The notes under the pieces are model-generated. The model was not told the origin of the DNA and made no database searches. It saw only the letters and a program-made list of their open reading frames with translations. This document shows, piece after piece, positions 32,937 to 43,481 of a stretch of 64,000 nucleotides of DNA. Source of the DNA: Capronia americana (taxonomy: Eukaryota > Ascomycota > Eurotiomycetes > Chaetothyriales > Herpotrichiellaceae); contig JADWQD010000014.1 of the NCBI GenBank assembly GCA_016110215.1, positions 186,001 through 250,000 on the forward strand. Direction: 5' to 3'. Within the stretch, counting starts at the first letter, position 1. The number at the start of each line of letters is the position of its first letter. The position numbers were made by a program, and so were the translations under genes.

Positions 32937-33962
32937 TTAGCTACCAAGAGGAACAGGCAGTGGTCCGGCCAGCGTTGCCTTGGTCAGATCGTTGATGTTT
33001 GTTGCTGTGTTCTGGTTTGTCAAAGCCGCGTATGCAACTCCAAACATGCCTGGTTGGACATCGGCGTGCAGTTCATTGCCCTGCACGGTTACAGGAGTGT
33101 AGGCCGGGACATTGTCCTGGTTAACCCACGCCATGTACAGTGGTCCTGAGTTCCATCCCTGTGGGAGCATGTTGGGTTGGCCGACCTGGAAGATCAGCTT
33201 GCCAGGGCTGTTGGGGGTTGCGAAAGATGGACCTCCGTAGCCGATAATGCCCAAGTCGGGGAATATGGGTAGGGACGTGAGGAAGGAAGGCAAGTCGGGG
33301 CAGGAGCCTGGTATGATGAAATCCAAAGCCAGGTTGAATGCCCAGATGCCGCTGATTCTGGTCTCGAAGGTGGTGGGATTTGGTACCTCCTTTGCGAAGA
33401 GGCGGAAGAAGGCATCATGTCTCGATTCCACAGGGATGATGGACGCGACGGTGGCTTCGAGTCCGGGGTCGGTGGTGGAAAGGCCGTCCGCGAGATCCTG
33501 CAAGGCGCCGATCCCGACGTTTGTGATGATGCTGGCGAGCGCCAGAAAGCTTGTCTCATCTGTAATCGGGAAATCGTATTGGCAAGGCGCGACACCAGGG
33601 GCGCCGTTTCCTTCCAGCAGACCAACAATGGACGCAACATGAACCTCCTCTTGAGCGGCAATGCGAGATACGACTGCCATGTTGCTGACCCCGTTCACCT
33701 GATCGCCAGTGCCCCATCGTGTGTAGTTCATTAACCCCTCCTGGAAGAAATTCGATTCGAGGTTCTCCAGGAAGTTTGCCAAGTGAAAGCTGTTGATGGC
33801 ATTGAGGGAGATCTTTGGGGTGCCAGGTTGGTTCGGCAGTCCACCGCCGGCCTGCTGCGCGATATTAGGAGGTAAGGCCGTGCCAGTCACGACTGCAACT
33901 GGAGACGCAACGACGGATCTGGCGAGCAAGGAAAGAGCGACGGGAAGGAAAAGAGAAGACAT
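32937..33962 (-). CDS. Secreted ferritin-like domain protein (Rds1/stress-response type)
   Basis: From the ATG at 33962 the protein is 341 residues and begins with a signal peptide, MSSLFLPVALSLLARSVVAS; the longer start at 33998 would place it internally. The body matches the fungal ferritin-like (Ferritin_2) secreted family related to Rds1. Helices include ALNAINSFHLANFLENLESNF-type and MAVVSRIAAQEEVHVASIVG segments, with the E-x2-H-type pair (EEVH) seen in ferritin-like four-helix bundles and a second ESRHD at about residue 203. Rds1-type genes are reported to respond to glucose, ammonium and stress. Whether this protein binds metal is not established. Confidence 0.82.
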   Translation of the reverse strand: MSSLFLPVALSLLARSVVASPVAVVTGTALPPNIAQQAGGGLPNQPGTPKISLNAINSFHLANFLENLESNFFQEGLMNYTRWGTGDQVNGVSNMAVVSRIAAQEEVHVASIVGLLEGNGAPGVAPCQYDFPITDETSFLALASIITNVGIGALQDLADGLSTTDPGLEATVASIIPVESRHDAFFRLFAKEVPNPTTFETRISGIWAFNLALDFIIPGSCPDLPSFLTSLPIFPDLGIIGYGGPSFATPNSPGKLIFQVGQPNMLPQGWNSGPLYMAWVNQDNVPAYTPVTVQGNELHADVQPGMFGVAYAALTNQNTATNINDLTKATLAGPLPVPLGS

Positions 33963-34773
33963 GGCTGCGATTGTGCAATAAAGAAAACTTCGTCGCAAAA
34001 ATAATTAAGACGCTGCGCAGAGAGGGTGCCAGCAAGAGAGAGAAGGGAAGGGTAATCAGTTATACAAACTCCGTCAGCCTGCCCTGGGAGAGGCTGTTCA
34101 CTTCGCAATCTGCTGAAGCCGTAAGCACTACCCAGAATGAGATGGCTAGACCCCGGTCGAGCATCTTCCTCAGCCACATGCCACTGATGAAGATTAACCT
34201 GAGTGGCGCCTCGTCAGTAATTCAGCAGGCAAAACGGCTTGTGCCACCTGTGCTCTTGATTGACATATCGCCAACGTGTGTATCCTCTCATAGGACTCAC
34301 ACCATGATGCCAACAATACGTCGGGTCGACTCTGGTAATTCGAACGAGCAGACACCACAAAGGGGAATCCAGGCACGGGCACCGGCGGCGGGGGCGCAGA
34401 AAGGTTAGATTTCAGCTTGGGGCGGCGAGCGTTAAGCGATTGAATCGGAGGGTCCCTCAGACACAAGCTTCGGTAAGCACTTGAGCGTGCAAAGCTTCAG
34501 CTTAGGAACCAGAGAGGCAAGGGTGAGACTCGGTCAGCAAATCCATTTTTAGAGCAGCTGCCATCAGGACGAAAAGGGGAACACACTAGGGGTCTACAAA
34601 CGCTGCAAACTCACCAAGCTTATTTTACATAAGCATCGTTTCTAGCTCCGCAGATCCAATGACGCGCTTGATTTTCAATGACGCGAGGACGAAATTCGAC
34701 ATGTTCAAGCTAGACGACGCCGGACGAAGCCTGCTCTGAAGTTGTCGACGTTCCCTTATAACTGCGGACCAGG
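33963..34773. promoter_or_regulatory. Divergent promoter region, ferritin-like (-) and Cbp3 (+)
   Basis: An 811-bp spacer between divergent genes with no recognised gene or repeat. It presumably holds both promoters. Confidence 0.45.
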
Positions 34774-36079
34774 ATGAGCTCTTTTAATCTCTGCTCGTGC
34801 TGCCTTCGCGCGCTGCGACAGACTGCCAAAGCCGAGACAAAAGTGCGTCCCATAAAATTCATATGCTGTCAAGGACCCAACTAACTTCAATGCTCAGGCA
34901 GCTCGAGCTCATACCCAGATTCGTCCGAGGCGGCAATATATCTCGACAGCATCGACAAGATGGCAGCAACAGGCTTCCAGCTCGAGCAGTCAAGCTCCAG
35001 CGGCGCAGCCAGCTCTCCCTCCCACCACAGCTGCGACCATCACCACCAACGTTACAGCTCCTCCTGCTCCCAACAACGAATTCGAATCTCCCCCAGCGTC
35101 ACAACCAGCAGGGCAACAAACTCTCCCAACCACTGTTTCCACCGTCACGTCCAACGTGACAGCCCCTCCGCCGCCAGAAACTGAACCACAGTCACCGCCG
35201 TTGCAAGAAGGACAAGACAAATCCTCTGCGCAACCCTCCACCGGCACAAGCGTCTCACAAATGCAACGCCAGATCCAATCCTCGCTCTCCTCCCAACCAA
35301 GCAAGTTGAACATCCCCGCCCGTCTAGCTCAGACACTTCAGCGCACCGTCCCCGCCGCGACCAAGACCTATACCATCTACGGCCAGACCGAGGCGTTATT
35401 CAAATCTTGCGCCGCACAGGCTGATTACACCATCCCGCAAGACCAACGCATGAACATCCTGACGGGCAAGGGACCCGCGAAAGAGGCATCGCAGGAGGGA
35501 GCAGAGCTGGGCCATCCTCTCCCGGAGAACAAGCACGCGTGGTGGTTCACGACGTTGAACCTACCGCCCACCTTCTCCACATGGTCGCAGATTACGTTTC
35601 TGCACCTCTACGTGATCGTGACACAACTGCGCGCGGTGCTGGAATCAGAGTCAGAATTCCAGAACTACCACCGCTATCTAATTGAACATTTCTCCCGAGA
35701 GGCCGAGGACAAGATGGTGTTGCTCCACAACCTCAACGCCCAGGGGATCCGCAGCCGATATCTGAAAGACCTCCTCCTGCAGTGGCGCGGGATTCTGGTC
35801 TCGTACGACGAAGGGCTCGTCAAGGGCGACGCTGTGCTCGCGAGCGCCATCTGGAGAAATCTCTTCCGTGCGGACGATGACGTCGACTGGGTCAAGGTCG
35901 CTCAGGTCGTGGCGTTCCTGCGCTTGGCGGTGCGGAAAGTCGGCTCAATGTCCATGGACGACATGCTCCGGCATTTGAATTCTCAGGCCGGAACCAGTAT
36001 ATGGCCTGCCGCCCAGGGGTCTATCGCGACACTAGTGGACAAGCAGAGTCGCAGTATCAACGCGCCGCTTGAAGAGTAG
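34774..36079 (+). CDS. cbp3: Ubiquinol-cytochrome c chaperone Cbp3 (UQCC1 family)
   Basis: Two exons, 34774-34842 and 34898-36079, give 416 residues. The 55-bp intron (GTGCGT, branch CTAAC, ..CTCAG) is phase 0. Cbp3 with Cbp6 binds mitoribosomes and newly made cytochrome b for bc1 complex assembly. Exon 1 plus the start of exon 2 form a mitochondrial presequence: MSSFNLCSCCLRALRQ, then RAHTQIRPRRQYISTASTRW, basic and hydroxylated with no acidic residues early on. A Pro/Thr/Gln-rich linker follows, then the chaperone domain with HAWWFTTLNLPPTFSTWSQI, LHLYVIVTQLRA, YHRYLIEHFSREAEDKMV and LLLQWRGILVSYDEGLVKGD, characteristic of the family. Size is close to other fungal Cbp3 proteins. Confidence 0.9.
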
Positions 36080-36937
36080 AGCAAGATGCAACCGAATGTG
36101 AAGGACATTTCCGTCCTCCCTTGTACACCAGAGATAGAGATCGCGCGCATAGTAACATGGCATATACGTTCCGCGAGATGTCGAACCGCGTAGAACGTTC
36201 AGGATTCCCATACCTTTCAGTATCTCATCTCATCTTCGCTACTCCGTATACCTGGGCGTGATATGATAATTGGAAGCACTTCAGCAACGAAGGGCGAGAC
36301 GCAATCGCAACGTAAAGTTGATCCTCTCGGCGTCAGCTTCGCCCCAGTACACAGCACGTATGAACACCCTGCCGTGCCGTCGGACTAACCTAGCATGAGC
36401 TAAGATTACATGCTGGGTATTCTGTACATCAGCGCTCGTTGCCAAGGACGGCGTGAGATGGATCGGATTGTGATTGTGATTGTGATCGTGATCGTGATGG
36501 TGAGCTTGATACCATCAAGCCGGGCAAGGCTCTTGCGAGATAGTCCTAAAGAAAGGAAAGTGTAAAAGTACAGCTACCTAAGAGTACGAGTACAGGTGTG
36601 CAGGAAGGAATGTTTGTGTCTGGCGCTGTCATTCACTCCTCCCAGTGAAAGCCTTCTGCCATTCAGGCCGAAAGAGAGTCGAACCGATCAAAATAGCAGT
36701 CACAGTAGTAATCGGTGATCTATCTAGCAGCTCGTTCCCTTTTCCTTGCTGTGCCGGAAGTCGTTGACGAGGAGGTCGTGGCGGTCGTCTACCACAGAGT
36801 AATGGCGGTGAGCTGATCTGGATAACACTCACGGACGGTGGTGACGCCGAGAACGGGAACGGGAGCGGGAACCTGTAACTCGCCAACAACCATCCCGCTT
36901 GGTCCAACCCAGAATCTCGGAGACACAACCAACTTCA
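36080..36937. other. Intergenic region between converging genes
   Basis: Contains TACTCCGTA at 36240-36248 and a GTGATT/GTGATC hexamer repeat. No gene is recognised. Confidence 0.45.
36466..36500. repeat. GTGATT/GTGATC hexanucleotide repeat
   Basis: About five and a half consecutive units of TGTGAT or CGTGAT. Confidence 0.75.
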
Positions 36938-37575
36938 CTAGATCTTGGTGTTGGAGTTGCTTGGGCGCATGCATACACATAGTCCTCGATCGAGCATGAT
37001 GAAGCCGGGCCTACACGGTGGGCCAATCCCGCCCGCGCAGGGTTCCATTACCGCCGCGCCTTGAGTCTGCGTGCTGTGGTAGGTGCTCTCGTGCGATTTG
37101 AGGCTTGGCGGGATTTCTTCGAGAGCGACGTCGCGGCGTTGAAGCTCCAGCCACAAGTCGGGGACCGGTGTGGTCGTGGTTTGTGGGACCTGTTGAGTGC
37201 ACGGTGAGGAAGTGGCGAGAGCGTCGGTGACGGCGGTAGCGGTGGCGGCAGGGAGTGCCTGCGTCTCAGGTGGATACACAGCCGCGGAGGGCCTCACCGC
37301 CGGGACAAGCTGTTCGTGCGAGCCGATCAGTCGGTTGGGGAATCTGGCCACAGAGGTTAGTTTCTGACTACGGGCTACTCGGGGATGGTATAAGAGTTTT
37401 ACGCTGGCCAGGGGCAGTCCTTCCCGTTGTCATTGCAGCCCTCGATGGCAGCGAAGTAGCGCTCAGTATTGATTCTAGTCCACATGTAGTCGAAGACGGG
37501 GAAAGCGGCGACGAGCAGCTGGCAGCCCAGCAAAAGCGCCAGAGCTCCAGCAGTGGTGATTGTGTGAGTGTGCAT
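36938..37575 (-). CDS. Small secreted protein of unknown function, 192 aa
   Basis: Two exons, 37575-37403 and 37343-36938, are joined by a 59-bp intron (GTAAAA..GGCCAG) that splits an Ala codon. The start gives a signal peptide, MHTHTITTAGALALLLGCQL then LVAAFPVF. The mature protein has FDYMWTRINTERYFAAIEGC, an N-terminal Cys pair (CNDNGKDC), a Pro/Thr/Ala-rich middle and a C-terminal Cys cluster (MEPCAGGIGPPC then GLCVCMRPS). Size, signal peptide and Cys content fit small secreted fungal proteins, including effector-like ones, but I recognise no family. Most of the middle is low complexity. The second exon might continue past the stop through another intron, though none is convincing. Confidence 0.55.
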
Positions 37576-38807
37576 ATTTAAGCCGCGCGGATAGATTGTT
37601 TGCGGGTAGGAAAAGTCGATGGTTATTGTGTGAGAAGGACAGTGTATATGAAGACTTGCTGTGTTGCCCGGAGCCGCGAAGTGGCAAGAAGTTAGCGCAG
37701 AGCGTTGCCTGGAATTTGTCGCGAAGCAGGCTTCTCCGATACTTTGACAGCTCTTGTGGTCCCACTTGACTGGAGGTAGATGGCGCATCAGCGGTACCAA
37801 GCATGAGTTCGTGTCCCTAGATGGCGCGGTCACCTCAACGACGAAGATCATTCTCAAATTGTGACAATGAACCACGTCGCGTTAGGTGTCGGCACGGATA
37901 AGAATGTACAGCAACGGCAGCCTTGCAGCCGTCTGCCATGTCACAGTTCCTGGACACGACGTCTGGCAGAAGTCATGTGCCTAGCAGCAGTCAATTCAGG
38001 TGTGCGACACACCTATCAAAAAACGTCAATCAGATCCCGAAGCACAGATGGGTGCTTCGACGCCACTGTGGAAAGTACGTTTCTCAACTTGGACACTTGT
38101 TGCCGCCAGGTTCAGGAGGCTTCCAATTCTTCTCAGGCAAGCATGTTGTGAGAGAAGCTGTAGACCTGCATTCTGTTGATGCGGTTCCAATACCTCTTCT
38201 CAACTAGACACTTAGCAGAAAAGTCTTCAGCAGTGGTAGTCCAGCAGCTAGCTTCCACACCACTCGTGGCCTTGTTCTCTAGTGGTGAAAAACTTGCCTT
38301 TCACTTTAAGAGAGCTCTGGGCGACCAGGAGGGCATTCCGACAAAGAACAGAGTCAAAATCATGTCTCCGTTCGAGGCGGCTGCTATCAGATCGGACAGG
38401 GAGGTACTCCTCGGGCTCACCCTTAAAATGCGGCACGCACACATGAGCTTCGAATGGTCATGGTCGGCGATATCTCAATATATTCATTGTCGACAAAAGA
38501 GTGACATCAGCTTTGGAAGTGCACTTCGTGACTTCCAACTACGGCGAAACATGACGCAACACTACGGTGTGCAATGCGGCCAAATGGCGCTGTCGCGATA
38601 TTGACATGCTGGCTTGTATCGCACAAGTTGATACCATCGATCTATGAGACCCACTGCAACGAGTCGGCCATTCCAGTGTTCTAAGGCCTGTTGCCATCGC
38701 GTCAATCTCTTATCCACGTGGAACCATGTCCAAGCGCTCCTGAGACTCACTGGAGAGCGAGAACGAATCCACGTCCGTTGCCCCTAGAGGGGCGCTCATC
38801 GCCCAAC
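37576..38807. promoter_or_regulatory. Divergent intergenic region upstream of the secreted protein and Scj1 genes
   Basis: No open frame with recognisable content. The 142-codon frame at 38176-38604 is treated as chance. Confidence 0.4.
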
Positions 38808-40070
38808 ATGCTCCTCCTCCAACTCCTCGCTCATCTCCTCCCCATCTTTGCCTTCCTCACATGCTGTCTCGCTGCCGAAGACCTGTACAAAGTGCTGGGC
38901 CTTGACAAGTCCGCCTCAGACCGAGATCTCAAGACCGCGTACCGCAAACTCTCCAAAAAGTTCCACCCGGACAAAGCCACGGGGGACGAGAAGAAATTCC
39001 TCGAAGTCACTGAAGCGTACGAAGCCCTCTCCGATACGACGACGCGGAAGATCTACGACCAATACGGGCATGAAGGTCTGGAGAACCACAAACGCGGCGG
39101 TGGCGGGGGAGGCCACGCCCACGATCCGTTCGACCTGTTCTCACGGTTTTTCGGCGGTTCAGGCCACTTCGGCCGCGGGAACAGTGGTGTCCGCCGAGGC
39201 CCAGACATGGAAGTCCGGCTCCAGGTTCCGCTTCGCGACTTCTACACGGGCAGGGAGACCGAGTTCACCATCGAGAAGCAGCAGATCTGCGAGGAGTGTG
39301 AAGGCTCGGGCTCGGCCGACGGACAAGTCGAGACGTGCCACAAGTGCCACGGCCACGGAATTATCATGCAGCGATTCCAGCTCGCGCCTGGCATCTTCCA
39401 GCAACAGCAGGGCCCATGCGATCAATGCAGCGGCCACGGCAAGATCATCAAACATAAGTGTAAAGTGTGCGGGGGAAATAAAGTTGTCCGCGGGCCTACG
39501 ACCCTTACGGCCGTCATTGATAAAGGCATTCCTAAGAACCACCGGTTAGTCTTCGAGAGTGAGGCAGACGAGCATCCTGACCACGTGGCCGGGAACTTGT
39601 ACGTCTACGTCACGGAGCTGGAACCCTCGATGAGCGAGAACGAACAAGAGCGGACAGACGGGACGTTCTTCCGCCGCAAGGACGACGACCTCTACTGGAA
39701 AGAAGTGCTCTCACTCCGGGAGGCCTGGATGGGCGAGTGGACCCGCAACCTCACCCATCTTGACGGGCATGTCGTGCAGCTCTCGCGTAAGCGTGGCCAG
39801 GTCGTCCAGCCAGGCCACACCGAGACGGTGAAAGGCGAGGGCATGCCCATTTACCACGGCGGACATGTGCACGAACACGACCACGATGCCCCCGAGTTCG
39901 GGAACCTTTACGTCCAGTACGTGGTCGTCCTGCCTGACCAGATGGAGAGCGGCATGGAGAAGGACTTTCATGCCGTATGGGAGAAGTGGCGGAAGAAGAA
40001 TGGCGTCGATCTCTTGGCAGACAGTGGACGGCCTTTGCAGCCTGATGTACCAACAAAGGATGAGTTATAG
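38808..40070 (+). CDS. scj1: ER-lumen DnaJ/Hsp40 co-chaperone Scj1
   Basis: This intronless frame of 420 residues starts at the ATG that opens a signal peptide (MLLLQLLAHLLPIFAFLTCC); the upstream in-frame ATG at 38691 would hide it. A J domain follows at about 23-90, with HPD at 53-55, which stimulates the ATPase of the ER Hsp70 Kar2/BiP. Next come a Gly-rich linker and a DnaJ zinc-finger region with four Cys modules: CEECEGSG (161), CHKCHGHG (177), CDQCSGHG (204) and CKVCGGNK (218). The fourth has Asn-Lys where Gly-x-Gly is usual. C-terminal substrate-binding domains follow. The protein ends in KDEL, so it should be retrieved to the ER lumen. Role: folding and ER-associated degradation of secretory proteins. 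Confidence 0.94.
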   Translation: MLLLQLLAHLLPIFAFLTCCLAAEDLYKVLGLDKSASDRDLKTAYRKLSKKFHPDKATGDEKKFLEVTEAYEALSDTTTRKIYDQYGHEGLENHKRGGGGGGHAHDPFDLFSRFFGGSGHFGRGNSGVRRGPDMEVRLQVPLRDFYTGRETEFTIEKQQICEECEGSGSADGQVETCHKCHGHGIIMQRFQLAPGIFQQQQGPCDQCSGHGKIIKHKCKVCGGNKVVRGPTTLTAVIDKGIPKNHRLVFESEADEHPDHVAGNLYVYVTELEPSMSENEQERTDGTFFRRKDDDLYWKEVLSLREAWMGEWTRNLTHLDGHVVQLSRKRGQVVQPGHTETVKGEGMPIYHGGHVHEHDHDAPEFGNLYVQYVVVLPDQMESGMEKDFHAVWEKWRKKNGVDLLADSGRPLQPDVPTKDEL

Positions 40071-41102
40071 ATTCGAAAGCCTCGGACATAGACAGAATCT
40101 GAGGTCAAGTGTGTCAACGCGTTCATGGCAATTCCATCCAATGGGACAGAGCTGATTTACGTGTAAGAAGGATCTGTGACCCTCATTAGCAAGATTCTAT
40201 CGTCCACGCTACGGCACAAGCCATGTGAGTAGTGTACTTCGTATTACTCCATGTCAGTACAGTGGATGGACAAGGCTGACGCCGACAGTCCAGCCTCGCA
40301 ATGACATCATCGCGGTGCCACTTTTTCTTACCCAAAAAGCCACTTGACGTTCTTCCTTTCAAATGCCTGAGAATATCTCTTTCTCAAAAGAATCTCTAGA
40401 CGGCAGCGGCAGTTTCAAACCGCGATTCATTCTATCCTAGTCAATAACTTCTACTACACTGCGTATCCGAACCACCGTGAGCGCCGTGAGCGCCGGACGA
40501 CGCCGCAATGAAGCGAGCGCAGCTCATGACCGCATCGAGAGCAGGAACCAACCAACCACTTTGCTCAACGCCTATCAGTCTCTCGCTGTGTCGGTGCGTC
40601 GCATTTCCAACCCGCCTGCCGTGTTGCACCTCGGCCCGCTCTACCCCCAGAGTAATATTGTATGTTATTTATGACAGCTCAAGCGGTGCATCCTTCGTCG
40701 CCCGATCCTAGGCCCGATGCAGAGAAGATGGGGAAGGAAGTGTACTCGGACGGGTAAGTGAAGGTGAGGAGTCGCACAGGCCGTAACACAGCCCAGTTCA
40801 ACCCAATTCGACCCAAACTGCGCAATAACCGTGAAGGTGAGTACGAGCTTGAGCTTGAGCTTGAGCTTGAACCTCTAGGTACAGTATCATGCGAGCTATC
40901 CATGGGTCAAATCGTGGGGTATCTATCATCCGACATTCACGTACTCCGAAATTCAGTCCAATCCATCCAGTCGATCCAGTCCAGTCCAATCAGCCCCAAC
41001 CTTCCCTCCCCTCCCTCCCCCTGTCTCTGCTCTGTTCTGCTTTGTTCTGTCTGCACGGGGTCAGGCGCCCTTCAGCTGGCTGGCTGACTCGCTAGGGCCG
41101 GC
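40071..41102. other. Intergenic region with simple repeats
   Basis: No gene. Contains an AGCTTG repeat and a CCATCCAGT-type degenerate repeat near 40.97-41.0 kb. Confidence 0.45.
40845..40871. repeat. GAGCTT hexanucleotide repeat
   Basis: Four and a half copies of GAGCTT. Confidence 0.8.
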
Positions 41103-41654
41103 CTACAATAGCTGCATACATACGTAGCTAGTACCGTCTCGATGCCGTCGTCTCATATCCTCACGACCGCGACTCCCCGCCCCCGACTCGGCTAGCGGAT
41201 CGTCTCGCTCGTTCTTCGCGGTCCGATACTCCCGCCGGAGGAGGTTGTTCGACGGGTACCCAAAGTCCTCGGCCACGATGCTGTTCGAGCGACGATCCCG
41301 GTCGGCGCGGCGGTTGTCCCGCGTCGCGTCTTTTCGACTTTGATCTTCGCGGCCGCGGCGCGAAGGGGGGTCGAAGTACCCGGTCCGCTCGGTGCGGAGG
41401 TAGTCCTTGAACTCCTTGGGGTCGCCGGACCGCGGCCACAGCTGCTTGTATTCCTTCTTGATGCCCTTGGTCGAGGCGCGGTCGAACGTCTCGCCCTGGT
41501 CGTTGTATTTGGTCCGCTGGTGGGCGCGGTCCTTGTGATAGCTGTCGTCGTGGTATTTCTTCTCCTTGCGGTAATAGTCCGAGTTGCCTCTAAACACCCG
41601 GTCGCGGCTCTTGTAGCCGTACTCGTCGTCGTACCCGCAGGGTCTGTCCGACAT
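41103..41654 (-). CDS. Small basic hydrophilic protein, divergent RDFAY-motif member, 183 aa
   Basis: Unknown function. The protein is extremely rich in Arg, Lys, Asp and Tyr (MSDRPCGYDDEYGYKSRDR, HQRTKYNDQGETF, KQLWPRSGDPKEFKDYLRTE) and has no signal peptide or membrane segment. Residues 117-133 (ADRDRRSNSIVAEDFGY) align without gaps to the 17-residue motif of three neighbouring genes. The motif's first Ala, central Arg, Asp-Phe and Tyr are kept, and the next residue is Pro as in the 42.8-kb member. The neighbours share strand and size class, so this looks like the most diverged member of a local family. The composition suggests nucleic-acid binding or disorder, but that is inference. Confidence 0.55.
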   Translation of the reverse strand: MSDRPCGYDDEYGYKSRDRVFRGNSDYYRKEKKYHDDSYHKDRAHQRTKYNDQGETFDRASTKGIKKEYKQLWPRSGDPKEFKDYLRTERTGYFDPPSRRGREDQSRKDATRDNRRADRDRRSNSIVAEDFGYPSNNLLRREYRTAKNERDDPLAESGAGSRGREDMRRRHRDGTSYVCMQLL

Positions 41655-42833
41655 GGGGCGTGGGGGTTTGAGTGTGCTGCGCCGTCCGACGTCTGCTGTC
41701 CGATTGGCTTTACTGGGGCTTACGGCGGGGATGTGATATGGCGTGATATGATATAATAGTGTGTGGATGGATGTGGACGTCGATGTGGATGGTTCGTGAC
41801 ATGGAGGTGTCTAGCTGGAGGAGGGAGGGTTCGTGGGACGAGAATCGCGCAGCCACGCAGGACGAACGAGGCTTTGTGTGCCATTTTCATGGCTGTCACA
41901 CACTGCTATGTTTGTATGCACTTCTTCTGCCATGGTGAGGTCGGATGGATCATGCAAGCGCAAGCAGGCTCCTACACAAAGGCAAAGCTTTGGGAATCAT
42001 GGATGGCCTTCACGGGAGTGTTGTTGTCGACATCAGTTCCGACAGCTTGACTGTCGAGATCCCATACGTTTATTGAGAAGGAGGGTGAATCGGTCAGTCA
42101 TATGGGAACGCTGTTTCAATGGACAATCTTGGACCTGCTTTTCACGAGTTCGCCATCCAAGATGAAGAAATTACAACACGACAACCTACCATTTACTCGG
42201 AAGGCATCAGCACGGGGAGCCAACGTCCTAGAATTTAAGGCACGAGAGACCTCCGACCCGTACGGAACCGCTAGGGAAACTGACAAGTCTGAGTTTGTCG
42301 AACTCCTTCCCATAGTCATTGGTAGGATAATTCCCCGGCGCAATCCCTAGATGTCAATGGCATCAGCAGCCTCGTCAAGCTCATATGCCTTATCTCGACG
42401 GAGAACAAACAGGAGGACCTCTCGACATCAGCTCGACGTTTCGTTATTTTCTCCGCGGGTATGTCTGGCTCTGGCTCTGGCTCTGGCTCTGGCCCTGCCT
42501 TTAGCCCCAAGTTGAAGCTATATACATCTGCATACCCGGGGCCCAAGTACAAGCTAGTGGTGAGTTATCGATATGTCACGTCCAGCCGATGGACGTTTTT
42601 TGGTAATATGGCGTGACATACCCTTCGTACCATCCACTTCGTTCTGTTTGCTCAAGCTTGAGCCGTGCTGACGGTTGTACCTCGTCATTAAAACTTGAAT
42701 GTCGCTCGCTTACAATCCAGATTCAGATCCAAGACCACAAAAGGACTGGGAATTCGTCTCTGTGCCTCCCCCACTCCTCCCCCGCTCTCCTGGGATGAGG
42801 CTGGCGTGAGATTCGCGTCGGTTCTGCCTGACT
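41655..42833. other. Intergenic region within the small-gene cluster
   Basis: No supported gene. Holds a CTCTGG hexamer repeat and TAGGATA near 42.32 kb. Confidence 0.4.
42463..42495. repeat. TCTGGC hexanucleotide repeat
   Basis: Five and a half copies of TCTGGC, the last one altered to CCTGGC-like. Confidence 0.8.
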
Positions 42834-43034
42834 TCACTTGTAGTGGTAAGGATGCCAGGTCGGGTAGGCGAAATCACGGGCCGCGATCCCCGCTGCGTGA
42901 CGGCTCTGCGCGGCTGTGCGATTGTCGAGGGTAGGATTCTGTTGAGCCGGGGCTGTGTATGAAGTGGTCGCGGAACTGGGAGCCTGAGAGTAAAGGGTGT
43001 GGTAGAAGAACGAGAGGCGTTGGGGGTTAGACAT
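42834..43034 (-). CDS. Small RDFAY-motif protein, 66 aa
   Basis: Unknown function. The protein has a short aromatic and Ser/Thr-rich N-terminus (MSNPQRLSFFYHTLYSQAP) and a C-terminal motif at residues 41-57, AAQSRHAAGIAARDFAY, then PTWHPYHYK. The motif aligns without gaps to both copies in the gene at 43.48-43.85 kb and to the one at 44.43 kb. Such a short frame would be ignored alone; the shared motif, strand and position support it. No signal peptide is present. Confidence 0.5.
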   Translation of the reverse strand: MSNPQRLSFFYHTLYSQAPSSATTSYTAPAQQNPTLDNRTAAQSRHAAGIAARDFAYPTWHPYHYK

Positions 43035-43481
43035 GGTGGATGATGGTTGTGGTTGACGATTCAGATCGGGTCGTTGGATATTTGAGTCGGGTCGCTGGGG
43101 TCTACTCCTGAATACTACTTGTGGCGTCGAAAGTATAGAGAAGAAAAAGAGACAGAGAGAAGAGGGAAGGTGGAGAGAAAAAAGAATTCCTTTATGATCT
43201 TCCCGGCGTTGGTCCCTGTCTGTGACTCCGTGTCTGGTGAGGCAGACGCGAGAAGAGTATCACTGTGGTTCATAATTGGCTGTGAACACAGACGACCGTG
43301 CAGCTGTCACTAGGGAGAAGCCTGCCAGAGGCAAAACGAAACTGAGAGGGGCGAAGATGCGCTTCTGGCACTTTAAAGACACTCGGAAGAACGGGTATAG
43401 CTCACCAGGATGCGTTAGACTCCTGGCACAAGGGCTTTAGATCTCGACTCGAGGATCGATTCCACGACTCTGCCGTGTCTC
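43035..43481. other. Spacer within the small-gene cluster
   Basis: Purine-rich on the + strand at 43.12-43.19 kb (AGAGAAGAAAAAGAGACAGA), that is, pyrimidine-rich in the direction of the minus-strand gene downstream, as in a fungal leader. No RNA gene is accepted. Confidence 0.4.

Noticed and set aside
42116..42343. Possible further member of the RDFAY cluster on the minus strand
   Set aside because: Only a vague resemblance (SRALNSRTLAPRADAF); the RDFAY core is absent.
43393..43480. tRNA-like A-box (TAGCTCACCAGG) and B-box (GGATCGATTCC) pair
   Set aside because: Acceptor ends do not pair, the D-stem and T-stem each carry a mismatch, and no anticodon stem forms.
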